From NCBI GenBank assembly GCA_038373885.1, contig JAWZYV010016048.1:372001-436000 (forward strand): a DNA stretch of 64,000 bases. The letters run 5' to 3'. This DNA comes from Cheiracanthium punctorium. Its lineage: Eukaryota > Arthropoda > Arachnida > Araneae > Cheiracanthiidae. Position 1 is the stretch's first letter. Each line of letters opens with the position of its first letter. Below the pieces are notes generated by a model, which saw only the letters and a list, made by a program, of their open reading frames with translations, had not been told where the DNA came from and did no database searches. Shown piece by piece: positions 24,610 to 35,518 of this stretch. The translations under genes and the position numbers were made by a program.

Positions 24610-24880
24610 TGTTTGCATCTGCTACTGGGCTCTTTTCATAGGGCCTTTCAGGACTTTCCATTGTTACAGGACTTGGGGATGGTACAATAGACCCATGGTC
24701 GCGGTGCCTGTCCCCCTGTGGGCCTCCACTCCATAAGTCATAAGTCATAAGAAGGAGGAATACATTGACACTATACTTTTATTTAATATTAATTTTCATA
24801 TTATCTAGTTCAAATGATAATGTTAAAAATATTTAATGTTTTAAAATAATTAAAATAATCTTTCACTTTGGTAGTATATA

Positions 24881-26185
24881 CAGGGTTTCCAGTACTAACG
24901 GTTCCCAATGCTTTCCTAATGCCTATGGCTATTTCCTAAACCGTTAGTCAGAGACACATAGTACCAGTTGCAAAAATGCTCTAAATTGTATAATGTATAA
25001 TATCAGAAACAATCGTATTCAATAAATCAATTCCTATAAAAATTACGAAACTTAAGTATATATGCCCCCCCCCATCCTATCAGTTATATTTAGAAAGTGT
25101 TCTTTATACAATTTCATGCACAGTAAAAAAAATTCGCCCTTCTACGACCAAAACTCACCAAGTTATAAAGCAGCAAACATTTTGACTTAAGTCACTTTTC
25201 CACGTTTAAAAATGTCCCGTTAGAGTAAACCGTCAAGGGACCATACAAAGATAGAAACTTTAAATTAAAGGTTATAATTTCCTTTACTGGCATAATACGG
25301 AGAAAAAAGCAAAACTAATTTTACAATACTAAACTTTAAGCATAGGGTTATAGTTAGGCTCTATAAAAATCTATCCGGGATCAGACTTACTAAATCGTAT
25401 ATATGTGTAGCAGGCAGATATGTAACACCGAGTATGCTACGCAAAGCACAGGAAGAGTTTTCTACACGGGTGCAAATTCGCTTTGCAGACGGAGGAAGCT
25501 ATATTTTGAGCAATTGTTACTTGCGCTAACAGGATTTGTAAGATTATTTTAAGTTTCTAAAATTCATTTATTCCTACTTTAAAATGCTTCATTTTCTAAT
25601 TTAATGTTTAATGAAGTGTTTTATTCTCTTATTTTTTTATTTTAAGTTATTTAACACCAGTTCATATAAAAAAAAACTCTTTAAAAAATTCTATTTTCAG
25701 TATAAGCTATATTTTTATGTTAATTTATTGGATACACGTAGCTAAACGTTAATCTTCTTTATTGCAATCTACAATCTATATAATCGTAAAATAGTTGATG
25801 AAATTGCTAATAAATATTACAAGGCTCAAAACCATTTATATTAATTTTTCTCAAATTCATTTTGTATACAACTCCTAATTCGCATCTCGAAAAGAGCTCT
25901 AAATTTAAGCAGCTGTAACTCGGTGAATGTTGGTCGTAGAAGGACGACTTTTTTTTATTGTACGTAAAATTATAAAAGGAAAATTTTTCTAAGTATAACT
26001 TATATAACCTGGGGACCGTATAAATATTTAAATTTCGTAATTTTTATAGGAATTGATTTATTGACTTTGATTGTTTCTGACATAATAGATTAAGCAATTT
26101 AAAGCATTTTTGCAATTGGAACTATGTGTCTCTGACTAAGAGTTTAGGAAATAGCCCTTGGGCACCGTTAGCACTGTACACCCTG
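24881..26185. mobile_element. 1.3-kb foldback TIR element, nonautonomous
   Basis: Left CAGGGTTTCCAGTACTAACG (24881) and right CAGGGTGTACAGTGCTAACG (minus strand from 26185) are flanked by TA. Similarity continues inward through TTAGTCAGAGACACATAGT and AAAAATTACGAAA to TTCTACGACCAA (25140 and 25932), giving arms of about 280 bp with an AT-rich non-coding centre. The Tc1/mariner superfamily is the likely class from the TA duplication. Confidence 0.75.
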
Positions 26186-26187
26186 TA

Positions 26188-26192
26188 TACAT

Positions 26193-26228
<36 letters not shown>

Positions 26229-26230
26229 TA
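26188..26230. repeat. (CA)n(TA)n microsatellite
   Basis: A CA run followed by a TA run, directly outside the right end of the 24881-26185 foldback element. Confidence 0.95.
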
Positions 26231-27289
26231 GAATTAGACAATGGTATAAAAAATAAATTTGCTTATTGCCATAAAAAATTTTTAAAAGTAACATTCAAGA
26301 TTCAGAAGTTGGAAATTTATACAATTTTTTAAAATGTAATATTGCATTTGTTATTTGCCTTTTCATTTACGTAGTTTTATAGAAAAACAGTTCGATTTTT
26401 AGAAGTTTTTTACTCGAAGTTATATAAATGAAAAGAACTGCGCAGTCGAAATATCTAAAAATAGTGCTTGCAAATACTGAAATAAGCGGCTATACATCAA
26501 AAACTTCTTGACGTGTTGTTGAGATTTGAAAACTAAAATTAAATGGATTAGGAACATTTGAAAAAGAAGCTGTAGGAATAAGGAAATCGACTGAAAGTTT
26601 TTCATAGTAATGACTGACACGCAAATAAAATTTATGTTTAAAACAGAGTGGATACTATTAAAACCGTTCACAATCATGTTGCAAAACCAACTGTTATTAA
26701 TCTGAACTGCTGAATTCAGAATGATGTTACTTATGATCATACGTAATTTACTATCGTATAATATATAAAAGAAAACTGGAACTCCTTCGATTTAAAGTAA
26801 AAATGTAGTGAATGAAGTATTTGTACTGCTTACAGTTTACTTCCGTAGAATTTAATATTAATAAATTGAAATAATATTTCTAATCATTCATTTTTCGCAT
26901 GCTGCAATGTTCAAGTAATTCATACTGATCATGTACAATTCACAATACTATATGTATTCACATTATAAATGACATTTTTCATATAATTTCAACATTTGGT
27001 TATCAGAGCTACCGTAAAAGGCAACAAACGTAATTTTTTACTGGTATTTTTAATGAACTAAAAAAAGAAATTATTTATAAAAAAAAATTATTTTTAGAAA
27101 TAAAAATAATTCTTAAAAGTAATTGTATATTTTAATTACTTTATTCACATAAGACATTTGGGCAAAAATTGTTTTTGAATTGCAGTTGAATGTTGAAATG
27201 AAGAAGCGTTTTTTAAATTATTTATTTTTCAGCTACATGCTCATTGAAAATTTAAGTAAAAAAAAAGGAAATTTATAAATCCCTACTTT
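26231..27289. other. AT-rich sequence, nothing recognised
   Basis: A 106-codon minus-strand frame at 26420-26740 is low-complexity (Ile, Phe, Leu, Asn) and has no family signature. The stretches 24756-24878 and 30300-31213 are also empty. Confidence 0.5.
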
Positions 27290-28617
27290 ATATAAATAAA
27301 ATTAGACTTTTGTCTGTACATTTTTTGGAATTCAAAAATTTTGCGATTTCTATCCGTTTCAAGCACCCGGGAATCCTATGCGACCCTCAAAAAAAAGTTT
27401 GTCTGTCTGTCATACTGTCCATTCTGTCGTTCTGTCCATTCTGTCATTTCTGTCCGTAGACGCTTTTTTTGTTTAAGCATCACGTAAAAACGACTGAAGC
27501 GAATGATATGAAATTTAGTGTCATGATAGGTGGTCACTCAACTTAAAACATAGGCATCGAATTTTTAAAAAATCTTGATTAGATTATCAGATTTTGCGAA
27601 AATCGTTTCAAACTGCGTAAATTTGTGTTCAAGCATCACGTAAAAACGACTGAAGCGAATGATATGAAATTGAGTGACATGATAGGTGGTCACTCAACTT
27701 AAAACATAGGCGTCGAATTGAAAAAAAATCTTGATTTTGAAATTTTGCGAAAATCATTTCAAACTGCGTAAATTTGTGTTCGCACATCACATAATAACTG
27801 CAAAGGTGAAAAAATAATATTTGGTGAAATGATAGGTGGTCACTCACCTTAAACTATAAGCATCTATTTAAAAAAAAATCCATCAGATTTCGAGATTTTG
27901 TTAAAATCGTTTAAAACTGAGTGAATCTTTGTTCCCGTATTACGTAATAACGACTAAAGCGAATGATATGAAATTTGGTCAAACGATAGATGGTTGCTCA
28001 ACATAAACTATAGGAGTCCAATTTCTTAAACATTTTTATTAGATTTTGAGATTTTGTGAAAATTCTCTCAAAATACGTGTATATTTCTTCAAACATCACG
28101 TAATAATGACTAATACGAATGATACGAAATTGAGTGATATGATAGGTAGTTGCAAATCTTAATTTATAGGCGTTGAATTTTAAAAATATTTTGCTTACAT
28201 TTTGAGATTTTTCGAAAATCGTTTAAAAATACTGAAAATTTGTTCCAGCATCACGAAATAAAGACTGCAGGGAATGAAACGAATTTGGGTGACATGATAG
28301 GTTGTCACTCAACTTAAATTCTAGGCTTCAAATTTTTCAAAAATGTTGATTAAATTTTGAGATTTTGCGAAAATTATTTCAATATGCGTAAATATTCGTT
28401 CGCGCATCACATAATTACGACTAAAGCGAATGAAATGATATTACTTAGTTACTCTCTAACCTGTAATATTTTAACAATACATGAAAATTATAACTTGGCT
28501 TTCTTTACTTTGGCAACATACTACATCCATTCTGTGTACTCCTACAATGTTGACGAAAGTTCTTGCTTTTTGGAAATTTTCATTCACTAACCCGTCGAGG
28601 ACGGGTACTTCAGCTAG
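27290..28617 (+). mobile_element. Nonautonomous Helitron-like element, copy 1
   Basis: The 5' part reads AAATAAAATTAGACTTTTGTCTG, followed by a TCTG-rich stretch (27405-27465) and then about seven units of a ~155-bp repeat. The 3' end has a GC-rich hairpin CCCGTC-gag-GACGGG (28591-28605), eight bases, then CTAG at 28614-28617 followed by T. A 3' hairpin a few bases before CTRR-T is the Helitron signature. There are no terminal inverted repeats and no transposase. The 5' boundary is approximate. Confidence 0.6.
27475..28440 (+). repeat. ~155-bp minisatellite inside Helitron copy 1
   Basis: The motif ATCACGTAA..ACGACTGAAGCGAATGA recurs near 27480, 27633, 27785, 27937, 28092, 28247 and 28404, spaced 152-157 bp. 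Each unit also contains GGTCACTCAACTTAAA and ATTTTGCGAAAATCGTTT. Units differ from one another at many positions, so the array is old, but the order of variants is shared with the next copy. Confidence 0.85.
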
Positions 28618-28784
28618 TATAGAAATAAAATTAAACTTTTGTCTGTACATTTCTTGGAATTCAAAAATTTTGCGATTTCTATCAGTTTCAAGCACCTGTG
28701 AATCCGGTACGACCCGCAAAAATAAGTTTGTCTGTCTGTCGTTCTGTCCTCTCATTCTGTCATTCTGTCCGTGACGCATTTTTG

Positions 28785-30095
28785 TTTAAGCATCACGTAA
28801 AAACGACTGAAGCGAATGATATGATATTTGGTGTCATGATAGGTGATCACTCAACTTAAAACATAGGCGTCGAATGTTTAAAAAAATCTTGATTAGGTTT
28901 TCAGATTTTGCGAAAATCGTTTCAAACTGCGTAAATTTGTCTTCGAATATCAGGTAAAAACGACTGAAGCGATTGAAATGAATTTTGCTATTCATTTCAA
29001 TCGCTTCAGTCGTTTTTCTATCATGATTGGTGGTCACTCAACTTAAAACATAGGCTTCGATTTAAAAAAAATAATCTTGATTAGATTTTGAGATTTTGCG
29101 AAAATCGTTTCAAACTGCATAAATTCGCGTTCGAGCATCACGTAAAAACGACTGAAGCGATTGAAATGAAATTTGGTATCATGATTGGTGGTCACTTAAC
29201 TTAAAACATAGAAGTCAAATTTTTAAAAAATCTTGATTAGATTTTCAGATTTTGCGAAAATCGTTTCAAACTCTTTAAAATTGTGTTCGAGCATCACGTA
29301 AAAATAACTGAGGTGAATGAAATTAAATTTGATATTATGTGGTAGGTGGTCACTCAACTTCAAACATTGTCGTCAAATTTTTAAAAAATCTCGATTAGAT
29401 TTTGAGATTTTGTGAAAATTGTTTCAAACTGCATAAATTTGTGTTCGCACATCACGTAATAACTGCAAAAGTGAAAAAATGGTATTTGGTGAAATGATAG
29501 TTGGTCACTCACGTTAAACTATAAGCATCTAAAAAAAAAAATCTATCAGATTTTGGTATTTTGCGAAAATCGTTTCAAATTGAGTGAATTTTTGTTCATG
29601 CATTACGTAATAACGACAAAAGCGAATGATATGAAATTTGTCACATGATAGGTTGTGGCTCAATAAAATGTAGGTGTCCAATTTTTTAACCATATTTATT
29701 AGATTTTGAGATTTTGTGAAAATTCTCTCAAAATGCGGTTATATTTCTTCAACTATCGCATAATAACGACTAATACGAAATTTGGTGATATGATAGGTAG
29801 TTGCTAATCTTAATTTATAGGTGTTGAATTTTTTAAATATTTTGATTATATTTTGAGATTTTATGAAAATGGTTTTAAAATTCTGAAATTTTTGTTCCAG
29901 CATCACGAAATAAAGACTGCAGGGGATGAAACGAAATTTGGTGACATGATAGTTTGCCACTCTACTTAAATTCTAGGCTTCCAGTTTTTCAAAAATGTTG
30001 ATTAATTTTGGGATTTTGCGAAAATTTTTTCAATATACGGAAATATTTGTTCGCGCATCACATAATTACGACTAAAGCGAATGAAATGATATTAC
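28785..30095 (+). repeat. ~155-bp minisatellite inside Helitron copy 2
   Basis: The same unit as in the preceding element recurs near 28792, 28949, 29137, 29293, 29449, 29603, 29754, 29900 and 30056. The last unit (CACATAATTACGACTAAAG, then ATTACTTAGTTACTCTCTAA) is the same as the last unit of copy 1. One irregular interval contains a perfect inverted duplication at 28956-29017. Confidence 0.85.
28956..29017. repeat. Perfect 27-bp inverted repeat within the Helitron minisatellite
   Basis: Arms 28956-28982 and 28991-29017 are exact reverse complements, separated by 8 nt. The arm is the conserved CGACTGAAGCGATTGAAATG part of the minisatellite unit, so part of the unit has been copied back inverted. 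Confidence 0.9.
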
Positions 30096-30268
30096 TTAGT
30101 TACTCTCTAATCTGTAATATTTTAACAATACATAAAAATTATAACTTCGTTTTCTTTACTTTTGGCGGTATACTACACCCATTCTGTGTACTCCTACAAT
30201 GTTGACGAAAGTTCTTGCTTTTGGGAAATTTGTATTCAGTACTAACCCGTCAACGACGGGTACTTCAG

Positions 30269-30270
<2 letters not shown>

Positions 30271-30299
<29 letters not shown>
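30271..30299. repeat. (AT)n microsatellite
   Basis: It follows immediately on the 3' end of Helitron copy 2, so the Helitron target was probably this TA-rich tract. Confidence 0.95.
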
Positions 30300-30302
<3 letters not shown>

Positions 30303-31215
30303 TATTTTACCCTTCTATATAAAGTAAAATAATGAAAGTTACGTCTTCACAATTAAAATACTCAATTTCAAGACGACCCTACGTTCATATATATTAAAAA
30401 AAAACATGTATCAAAGCCAAAAATCATAGCTTAGATGGGAAAAAAATTGGTCTTTTTTTTTAACCATGAGAGTAAAGAAATTTAAAAAAACATTGAAAAG
30501 TCTTTTAAAATTTTTGTTTGAAGAATATTTTTAAACTCTTAAAACTGAAATATAACACTATATAATCATTAAGATACAGCTTTGTATTTTTCCATGTATA
30601 AAAAGAGTCTAAACCTTAAATTATATACATATATATGATCATATATTGAGTATAGTGCTTACTTAACCTTCTGGGCGTTTTGGTAATGGGGAAATAATGT
30701 AAAGCTGTTTTCTCGGAAAAATTTTCATGCAGCTTTCAAATTATTAAAAAATAAAATTTTAATATGAAGATTTAGAATTTTTAAAAATAGGCGCCTAAAT
30801 TATATACAAGCTTTAATATCAAAGCATAACAATCGAAATTATAGATGCATTGCAGTGAGAACTGGAACGAAGTGAACGGGATTTTACGTCACAACCGCTT
30901 CTGGCGTTGTGTTAACCGCTTCTGTGTGTCTGTAAATGTTACTTAAGACCACGCGCTAAATCGGAAATTTTGTTGGTTTTTAACATTGAGTGAACTTAAC
31001 TAGAATAGGTTAAAATTTAATTTTCAAATAATTTTCATCAATTGCTTCTTTCATAAAAATATTTTAACGATCCGAAATTAAGAATTTAAACAAATGTAAA
31101 TGGAAAAATCCGTATGATTTCCGAAGATTAAAAGAAATACTGTACCACCAAAAGAAAGCCTTTCTATAAGTTATGTTTTTGTTACATTTTGAACAAAATG
31201 TAAAAAATTAAAATT

Positions 31216-32670
31216 GACTGGCCTCCAAAAGTTAAGTGACAATCGGTTTTTTGCGCCTAATCTTCAAATGAATGAATGTAGAAACTTCCAAATTTGGAAG
31301 ACGTGTGCACAAAACAGTTATGTATTGACTGCAACATAGTTTACATAAGGAAAACGCAAATATGATTTTTAAAAAAAGCAATCTCTCAAGTTCTTGGGAA
31401 AGTTCATTCTTGGAAAAAATAATACATGACAGTTTTTTGTGTTAAAAAATCATAAAAACATATTAAGTTTTCGGTTACCGAAATGGGAAGCCCAGATCAG
31501 ACATGGAGTAAGCTTTGCTCCAGCTCTCCTGAGGACTTTGGAGGTGGACTTAAAGCAACAACCATTCTACCAAGATAGTCCCAAAGATGCTCTATCGTAC
31601 TCAGGTATGGAGATTGAGCTGGCCATTCCACTTTCTCTAAACCAAGATCCTCAAGATATTCCACAACTACAGCTCTGTGAGGTTGTGCATTATCATCGAT
31701 CAGAATGAAATCATTGCCAATTGCACCAGCATAAGGGCAGACATATGGATCAAAGATCTCATCCTGATATCTCACACCAGGGAGTTCCTCCGTGGTGAGT
31801 GTGACCACCAAGTGAGATCACTTCCCAAACCCTTATTCCACCACCTCGGTAACTGTGTCTTTCAACAGTTTTGATTGGATGGTATCTGGTGCTTTGTCCC
31901 CTCTAATCAGCAGACATCCCGAATCGCTCTCCGGTGTGAATCTAGACACGTCTGTGAAGAGTACAGAAGCCCAACATGTTCTTTTGCTCAAGATAAGCCG
32001 GCTCTTATGTGTCGTCCGTTGAGGGGGACACACACAACTGGTCACCTTGCATAGAGACCTGCATCGTGAAGACGCCTTGAAACCGTACTATCAGACATTC
32101 TTCTCCCTGATGCTACAGAGTGGTATGCAATAAGTAGCGGCACAGAAATGTTTTTTCTCCTTCGGGCCGAAATAGCTATAAAACGATCTTCTGCAGGTGT
32201 TGTTGCTCGTGGTCGGCCTGGAACATGTCATCTGGACACACAAGCTTCGGTTTGATATTGATTCCAGAGATATTGGACCACACGGCGAGAAACAGTAAGA
32301 CGCATAGCAGCATTAGCCTGTGACAACCCCATTTCCATCTATTCGACCGACCGCCACCTTAACGATTCGGGCAAACGGCTTCTCTCGGACATTGCGGGAG
32401 GCTGCTGCCTACTGTCAATGAATCTGCTCACAAAAATTGTAAATCAACAAAAGTTACACGCGTAATTACGAAAGCCTGATATCTGCATATTTTTCTCTTA
32501 CTTATATATGCCTGTTCTTGTCTATAAAAGGAAAGTGGTAGCTATCGTTTTTGCTTAAATTTGCGAAAAGTTCATTTTTATCATTTAAACTATAAACTTT
32601 ATTGTAAGGGTCTTTTTTTTTATGATGAGCTTCGAAAAACATGTTGTTCCTTAACTTTTGGAATCCAGTG
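31216..32670 (-). mobile_element. Tc1-type DNA transposon, defective
   Basis: Terminal inverted repeats are ACTGGCCTCCAAAAGTTAAG at 31217-31236 and its near reverse complement at 32650-32669 (ACTGGATTCCAAAAGTTAAG on the minus strand). TA follows the right end at 32671-32672; the left flank is TT, presumably a mutated TA. A transposase remnant occupies 31497-32392 on the minus strand. The length of about 1.45 kb is close to an intact Tc1 element. Confidence 0.8.
31497..32392 (-). pseudogene. Tc1-family transposase (DDE), multiply disrupted
   Basis: From ATG at 32392 the minus strand gives MSERSRLPESLRWRSVE, then a helix-turn-helix region (GLSQANAAMRLTVSRRVVQY), a GRPR-like hinge (VPGRPRATTPAEDR) and the second DNA-binding region. 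The catalytic core follows, with LFTDVSRF (first Asp), LIDDNAQPHRA (second Asp) and SPYLSTIEHLWD (Glu). At least four in-frame stops lie in the N-terminal half and frames change near 31820-32050. The second Asp and the Glu are separated by 33 residues, one fewer than the usual 34. The intact enzyme cuts and pastes its own element at TA. This copy is dead. Confidence 0.8.
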
Positions 32671-32672
32671 TA

Positions 32673-33499
32673 AAGAATATAGATATTCTGCTACTTGAAT
32701 TTAATATTACTTTCAAAAGTTTGCTTTTGTAATGAAACAATGAACGACTTTTCCATAAATTTGTAACAAAATTAAACACACACGTCCTACTTCCAGTTTT
32801 ATTATTTCTAAAAAAAGCTTCTGAAAACCAACTGCCTAGATCATAATGAACTTTATTTTTGTAAAAGAAACACCATTTAGCGGGTTAAGAATACTTGAAC
32901 TAAAACAGTAACTTCGCCCCCAACACTTACTCCACTGTTCTTTGTTCATCCATCCACGCTCTTTTACAGGCAATCAACAATGTTTCACTTTTGATTTCGG
33001 ATCCGCCCGTGGAAATGTTTATTTATGATTTACTTTATTACGCTGAAAACTTTTCCTCTACGCTGTGTCACGCATTTCTCATAGGAACGTTTTCCATCAA
33101 TCTTTGTGCCGGTTTTTGCTATCACAGAAACGTATGTTTTAGTTGATTCTTGGAACAAAAATTTAGTGGTAGTGAAAAGAAACACAAGAGAAAAAGGCTG
33201 ATGATTACCATTTTCTGTTTATCAGAAATGTCTGCGGAAAAAATTTTTAAAAAGAAAAACTACAATAAATTAACGATTGTTAGTCTCATTTAAGCTTCGG
33301 ATAAAATTATGTGGCAAAATTTATTTACTTAGTACGGAAAATGCATTTATTATCGATTTATTTTTTAAAAAACCACATGTTTCTAAGGGCACGTTATTTT
33401 ACGCTCATTACAAAAAATAACCTAGTACTATATTGGGTTATACTAGACGAGGGAAAATTTTTTTTAGACCTACGTTTATGGATTTAATGGATATGGATC
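32673..33499. other. AT-rich sequence, nothing recognised
   Basis: No frame or repeat of note. The same applies to 34121-35262. Confidence 0.5.
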
Positions 33500-34120
33500 T
33501 CACTAATTTTCAAAAAGTGACACTTTTTAAATTGGTGCACTGCCCGCGTGCAAAAGAAATTTCATGTTAATAAAATGTGCCCATGTACTCATCAGGTGAT
33601 GCACAAAATTTCAGGATTATATTCTAAGCGTCAAAGATATGAAGATAAACGTGCGCTGACAAAAACTCTTTTCAATGGCTCTCGAAGGGAAAAAATCCCG
33701 TTGGTTGATTGTATTTCAGAGGTCTTACGTAAATTACGAAAGAAAATAATTTTTTGCACTCTAACAATAATTGCAATTTTTATTTAAATTTGTGTGTATC
33801 CCGTGGCCACCCTTGTCTAAATGTTTGTGACGTTTCATGATGGAAGGCTGTAATTTTTTTCATCACTCCCTTAGTATGGGGCACATTTTGCTGATTGGAA
33901 AATAAATTTTTGTGCGTAGGTAGCATACAAATTTAAAAAGTGCCATTTTTTGAAAATTAGAGAGAAGAATTTTTCTTTACGTACTCGTTTTTACTATTTG
34001 TTTTGAACAATTTTCAATTTAAGTTGCCCCCTTATCTCTAATGGGTATAGAATTAAAGTGTATCTTGAAATAAGATATTATCAGGGGAAATATGAAGTGT
34101 AGATTTTGGGACATTGCATT
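33500..34120. mobile_element. Diverged second copy of the 5876-6581 foldback MITE family
   Basis: The segment AAATTACGAAAGAAAATAAT (about 33730) matches the reverse complement of the first copy near 6200. The stretch TTAGTATGGGGCACATTTTG (about 33872) and the following 150 bp match 6370-6520. A degenerate TTTTGGGACA near 34104 may be the remains of the right TIR. End positions are approximate and no clean TIR pair remains. Confidence 0.6.
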
Positions 34121-35276
34121 CTTATAGCAGAAACAGAATTATTTATGAAATAGAAAAATAATTCCAGTAAAATTTTGGTGGGTTAACTGTATTCTAATAG
34201 AGGGAAACGTATTTCATTTTATTATCTTTTTAAAGATAAGAGAATATTTAGCGTTCTACAATGTCATAGGATGTGGGAATTTACGTAAGTGCATTATAAA
34301 CTTTCAAAGAGCGTAGAAAAAGATAAACATTTAGTTAAAAAATATTCCAGATCCTCCTCTTTTTTGCCGGCTCGTATGCGATAAAATATTCCTGGTAGTT
34401 AATTCTCAAAAACGCATTAAAATTTTGCTTCAGATTAAACAACGAAAAAATTTAAACGTGTGGATTATTGTGTTAACACTTGGTTTCTGTGAGATCTAGG
34501 TGGAATAACTTTATGTGAATAACCGTACAATTAGGTTTAACCAGCGATTTTACATCAATGAAGTCGAAACATGTTTATGTCTGCCTTTATGCATATTTAT
34601 TGTAGATGTATTCAATTTTCATGCAGTCATTTGAAAAAAGCTATAACTAATTTGAGAAATTTACTGCCCTGTCATTGCAGAAAAAGTTTGAATATTTTAT
34701 TTAAAAAATCTACGGTGAAAAGTCTAATCAGTTTCATAAAAATTTGTCGAGAACATTTAAAGTTTTAATTTTTGAAGTCGTTAGTTACGTGTTCAATTTA
34801 GTGTGTTGAGAATGCTAAAAAGAATCTATTTGAAATATTGAGATCTTATTACTAAAATAGTCTCTGAATTTAAATTTACTTTATTTTGAATTTGAAATAC
34901 TCATTTCACCATTTCTTTATGACTCGCACATTTTCCTTCATCCATGATAACATTTTACCCAGAAACATTAACCGAATATGTGTTGTGAATCGAAAGATAA
35001 AGTAAAACGCAATCTAATAATCTAATACTGTGATTGTATTTGGGTCATTCTCCCTGTCATTCAGTGTCATTCAATTTTCTTTTGTTTGCTGTTACAATTT
35101 TAGAATAATTTTTTTGAAAAAGAAAATAATCTGAACGTATTGTTTGGTTTGCTTTCAAATGAAAAATCATGGAGAGAGAGGAATCGGAACCGAAATATAT
35201 ACATAACATCTAGATTCTCAAAATCCTCTGTCCCTCTACATTAATTTAAAATAAGGACAGTGATAAAGTTATAAAA

Positions 35277-35504
35277 CTCCGACCGAGTTGAATAGTGGGT
35301 AAAGCACTGTACTTCGGTTTCGGGTTCAACTCCCGGCAGCCGAGGTTCGATCCTCGACTGGGCGTGGTTGTCATTGTGTCCATCCCTTCATAGAGGGTAA
35401 CGCTGACTGCCCACTGGGTGCACCCATAATAAAATGGTCACACCTTTAGGCCGTTGTAAAGGGACACTGCCTAATCGGCATGTTCCCGCCCTTTATATAA
35501 AAAA
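35277..35504 (+). mobile_element. tRNA-derived SINE, copy 1
   Basis: A tRNA-like head carries a Box A-like TTGAATAGTGG and two B-box matches, GTTCAACTC (35324-35332) and GTTCGATCC (35345-35353). The tail ends CCCTTTATATAAAAAA. The 14-bp sequence ATAAAGTTATAAAA is duplicated at 35263-35276 and 35505-35518, a clear target-site duplication. SINEs are transcribed by RNA polymerase III and moved by a partner LINE. The copy is 228 bp. Confidence 0.85.
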
Positions 35505-35518
35505 ATAAAGTTATAAAA

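Larger units (their letters stand above)
21130..24747 (+). mobile_element. Internally deleted non-LTR retrotransposon (LINE) of the R1/I/Jockey group with RNase H
   Basis: The element runs from a GC-rich 5' leader (21130), through the N-terminus of a first ORF, the C-terminal end of an endonuclease, a full reverse transcriptase and an RNase H, to a 3' tail of TCATAAG repeats (about 24733-24750). The 8-bp sequence TAAGAAGG occurs at 21122-21129 and 24748-24755 and is a good target-site duplication, so both ends appear genuine. The body is only 3.6 kb because most of ORF1 and the N-terminal endonuclease are missing around 21420-21500. Base composition (about 45-50% GC by eye) stands out from the flanks. 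Several stops and a frameshift show that the copy is dead. Confidence 0.85.
28618..30272 (+). mobile_element. Nonautonomous Helitron-like element, copy 2 (head-to-tail with copy 1)
   Basis: It begins directly after the CTAG of copy 1 with nearly the same 5' sequence (AAATAAAATTAAACTTTTGTCTG) and has the same TCTG stretch and about nine units of the ~155-bp repeat. The same 3' segment ends in the hairpin CCCGTC-aac-GACGGG (30246-30260) and CTAA (30269-30272) followed by T and an (AT)n run. The hairpin loop differs from copy 1 while the stem is unchanged. Confidence 0.6.

Noticed and set aside
26420..26740. 106-codon minus-strand frame
   Set aside because: Hydrophobic low-complexity translation of AT-rich DNA, with no supporting motif.
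27475..30095. CRISPR-like or satellite array
   Set aside because: Units are about 155 bp, diverged and without short conserved repeats plus unique spacers. Each array lies inside a Helitron-like element.
35277..35360. tRNA gene
   Set aside because: B-box motifs are present, but there is no complete cloverleaf, and a body, tail and target duplication show a SINE. The piece at 58330 was treated the same way.
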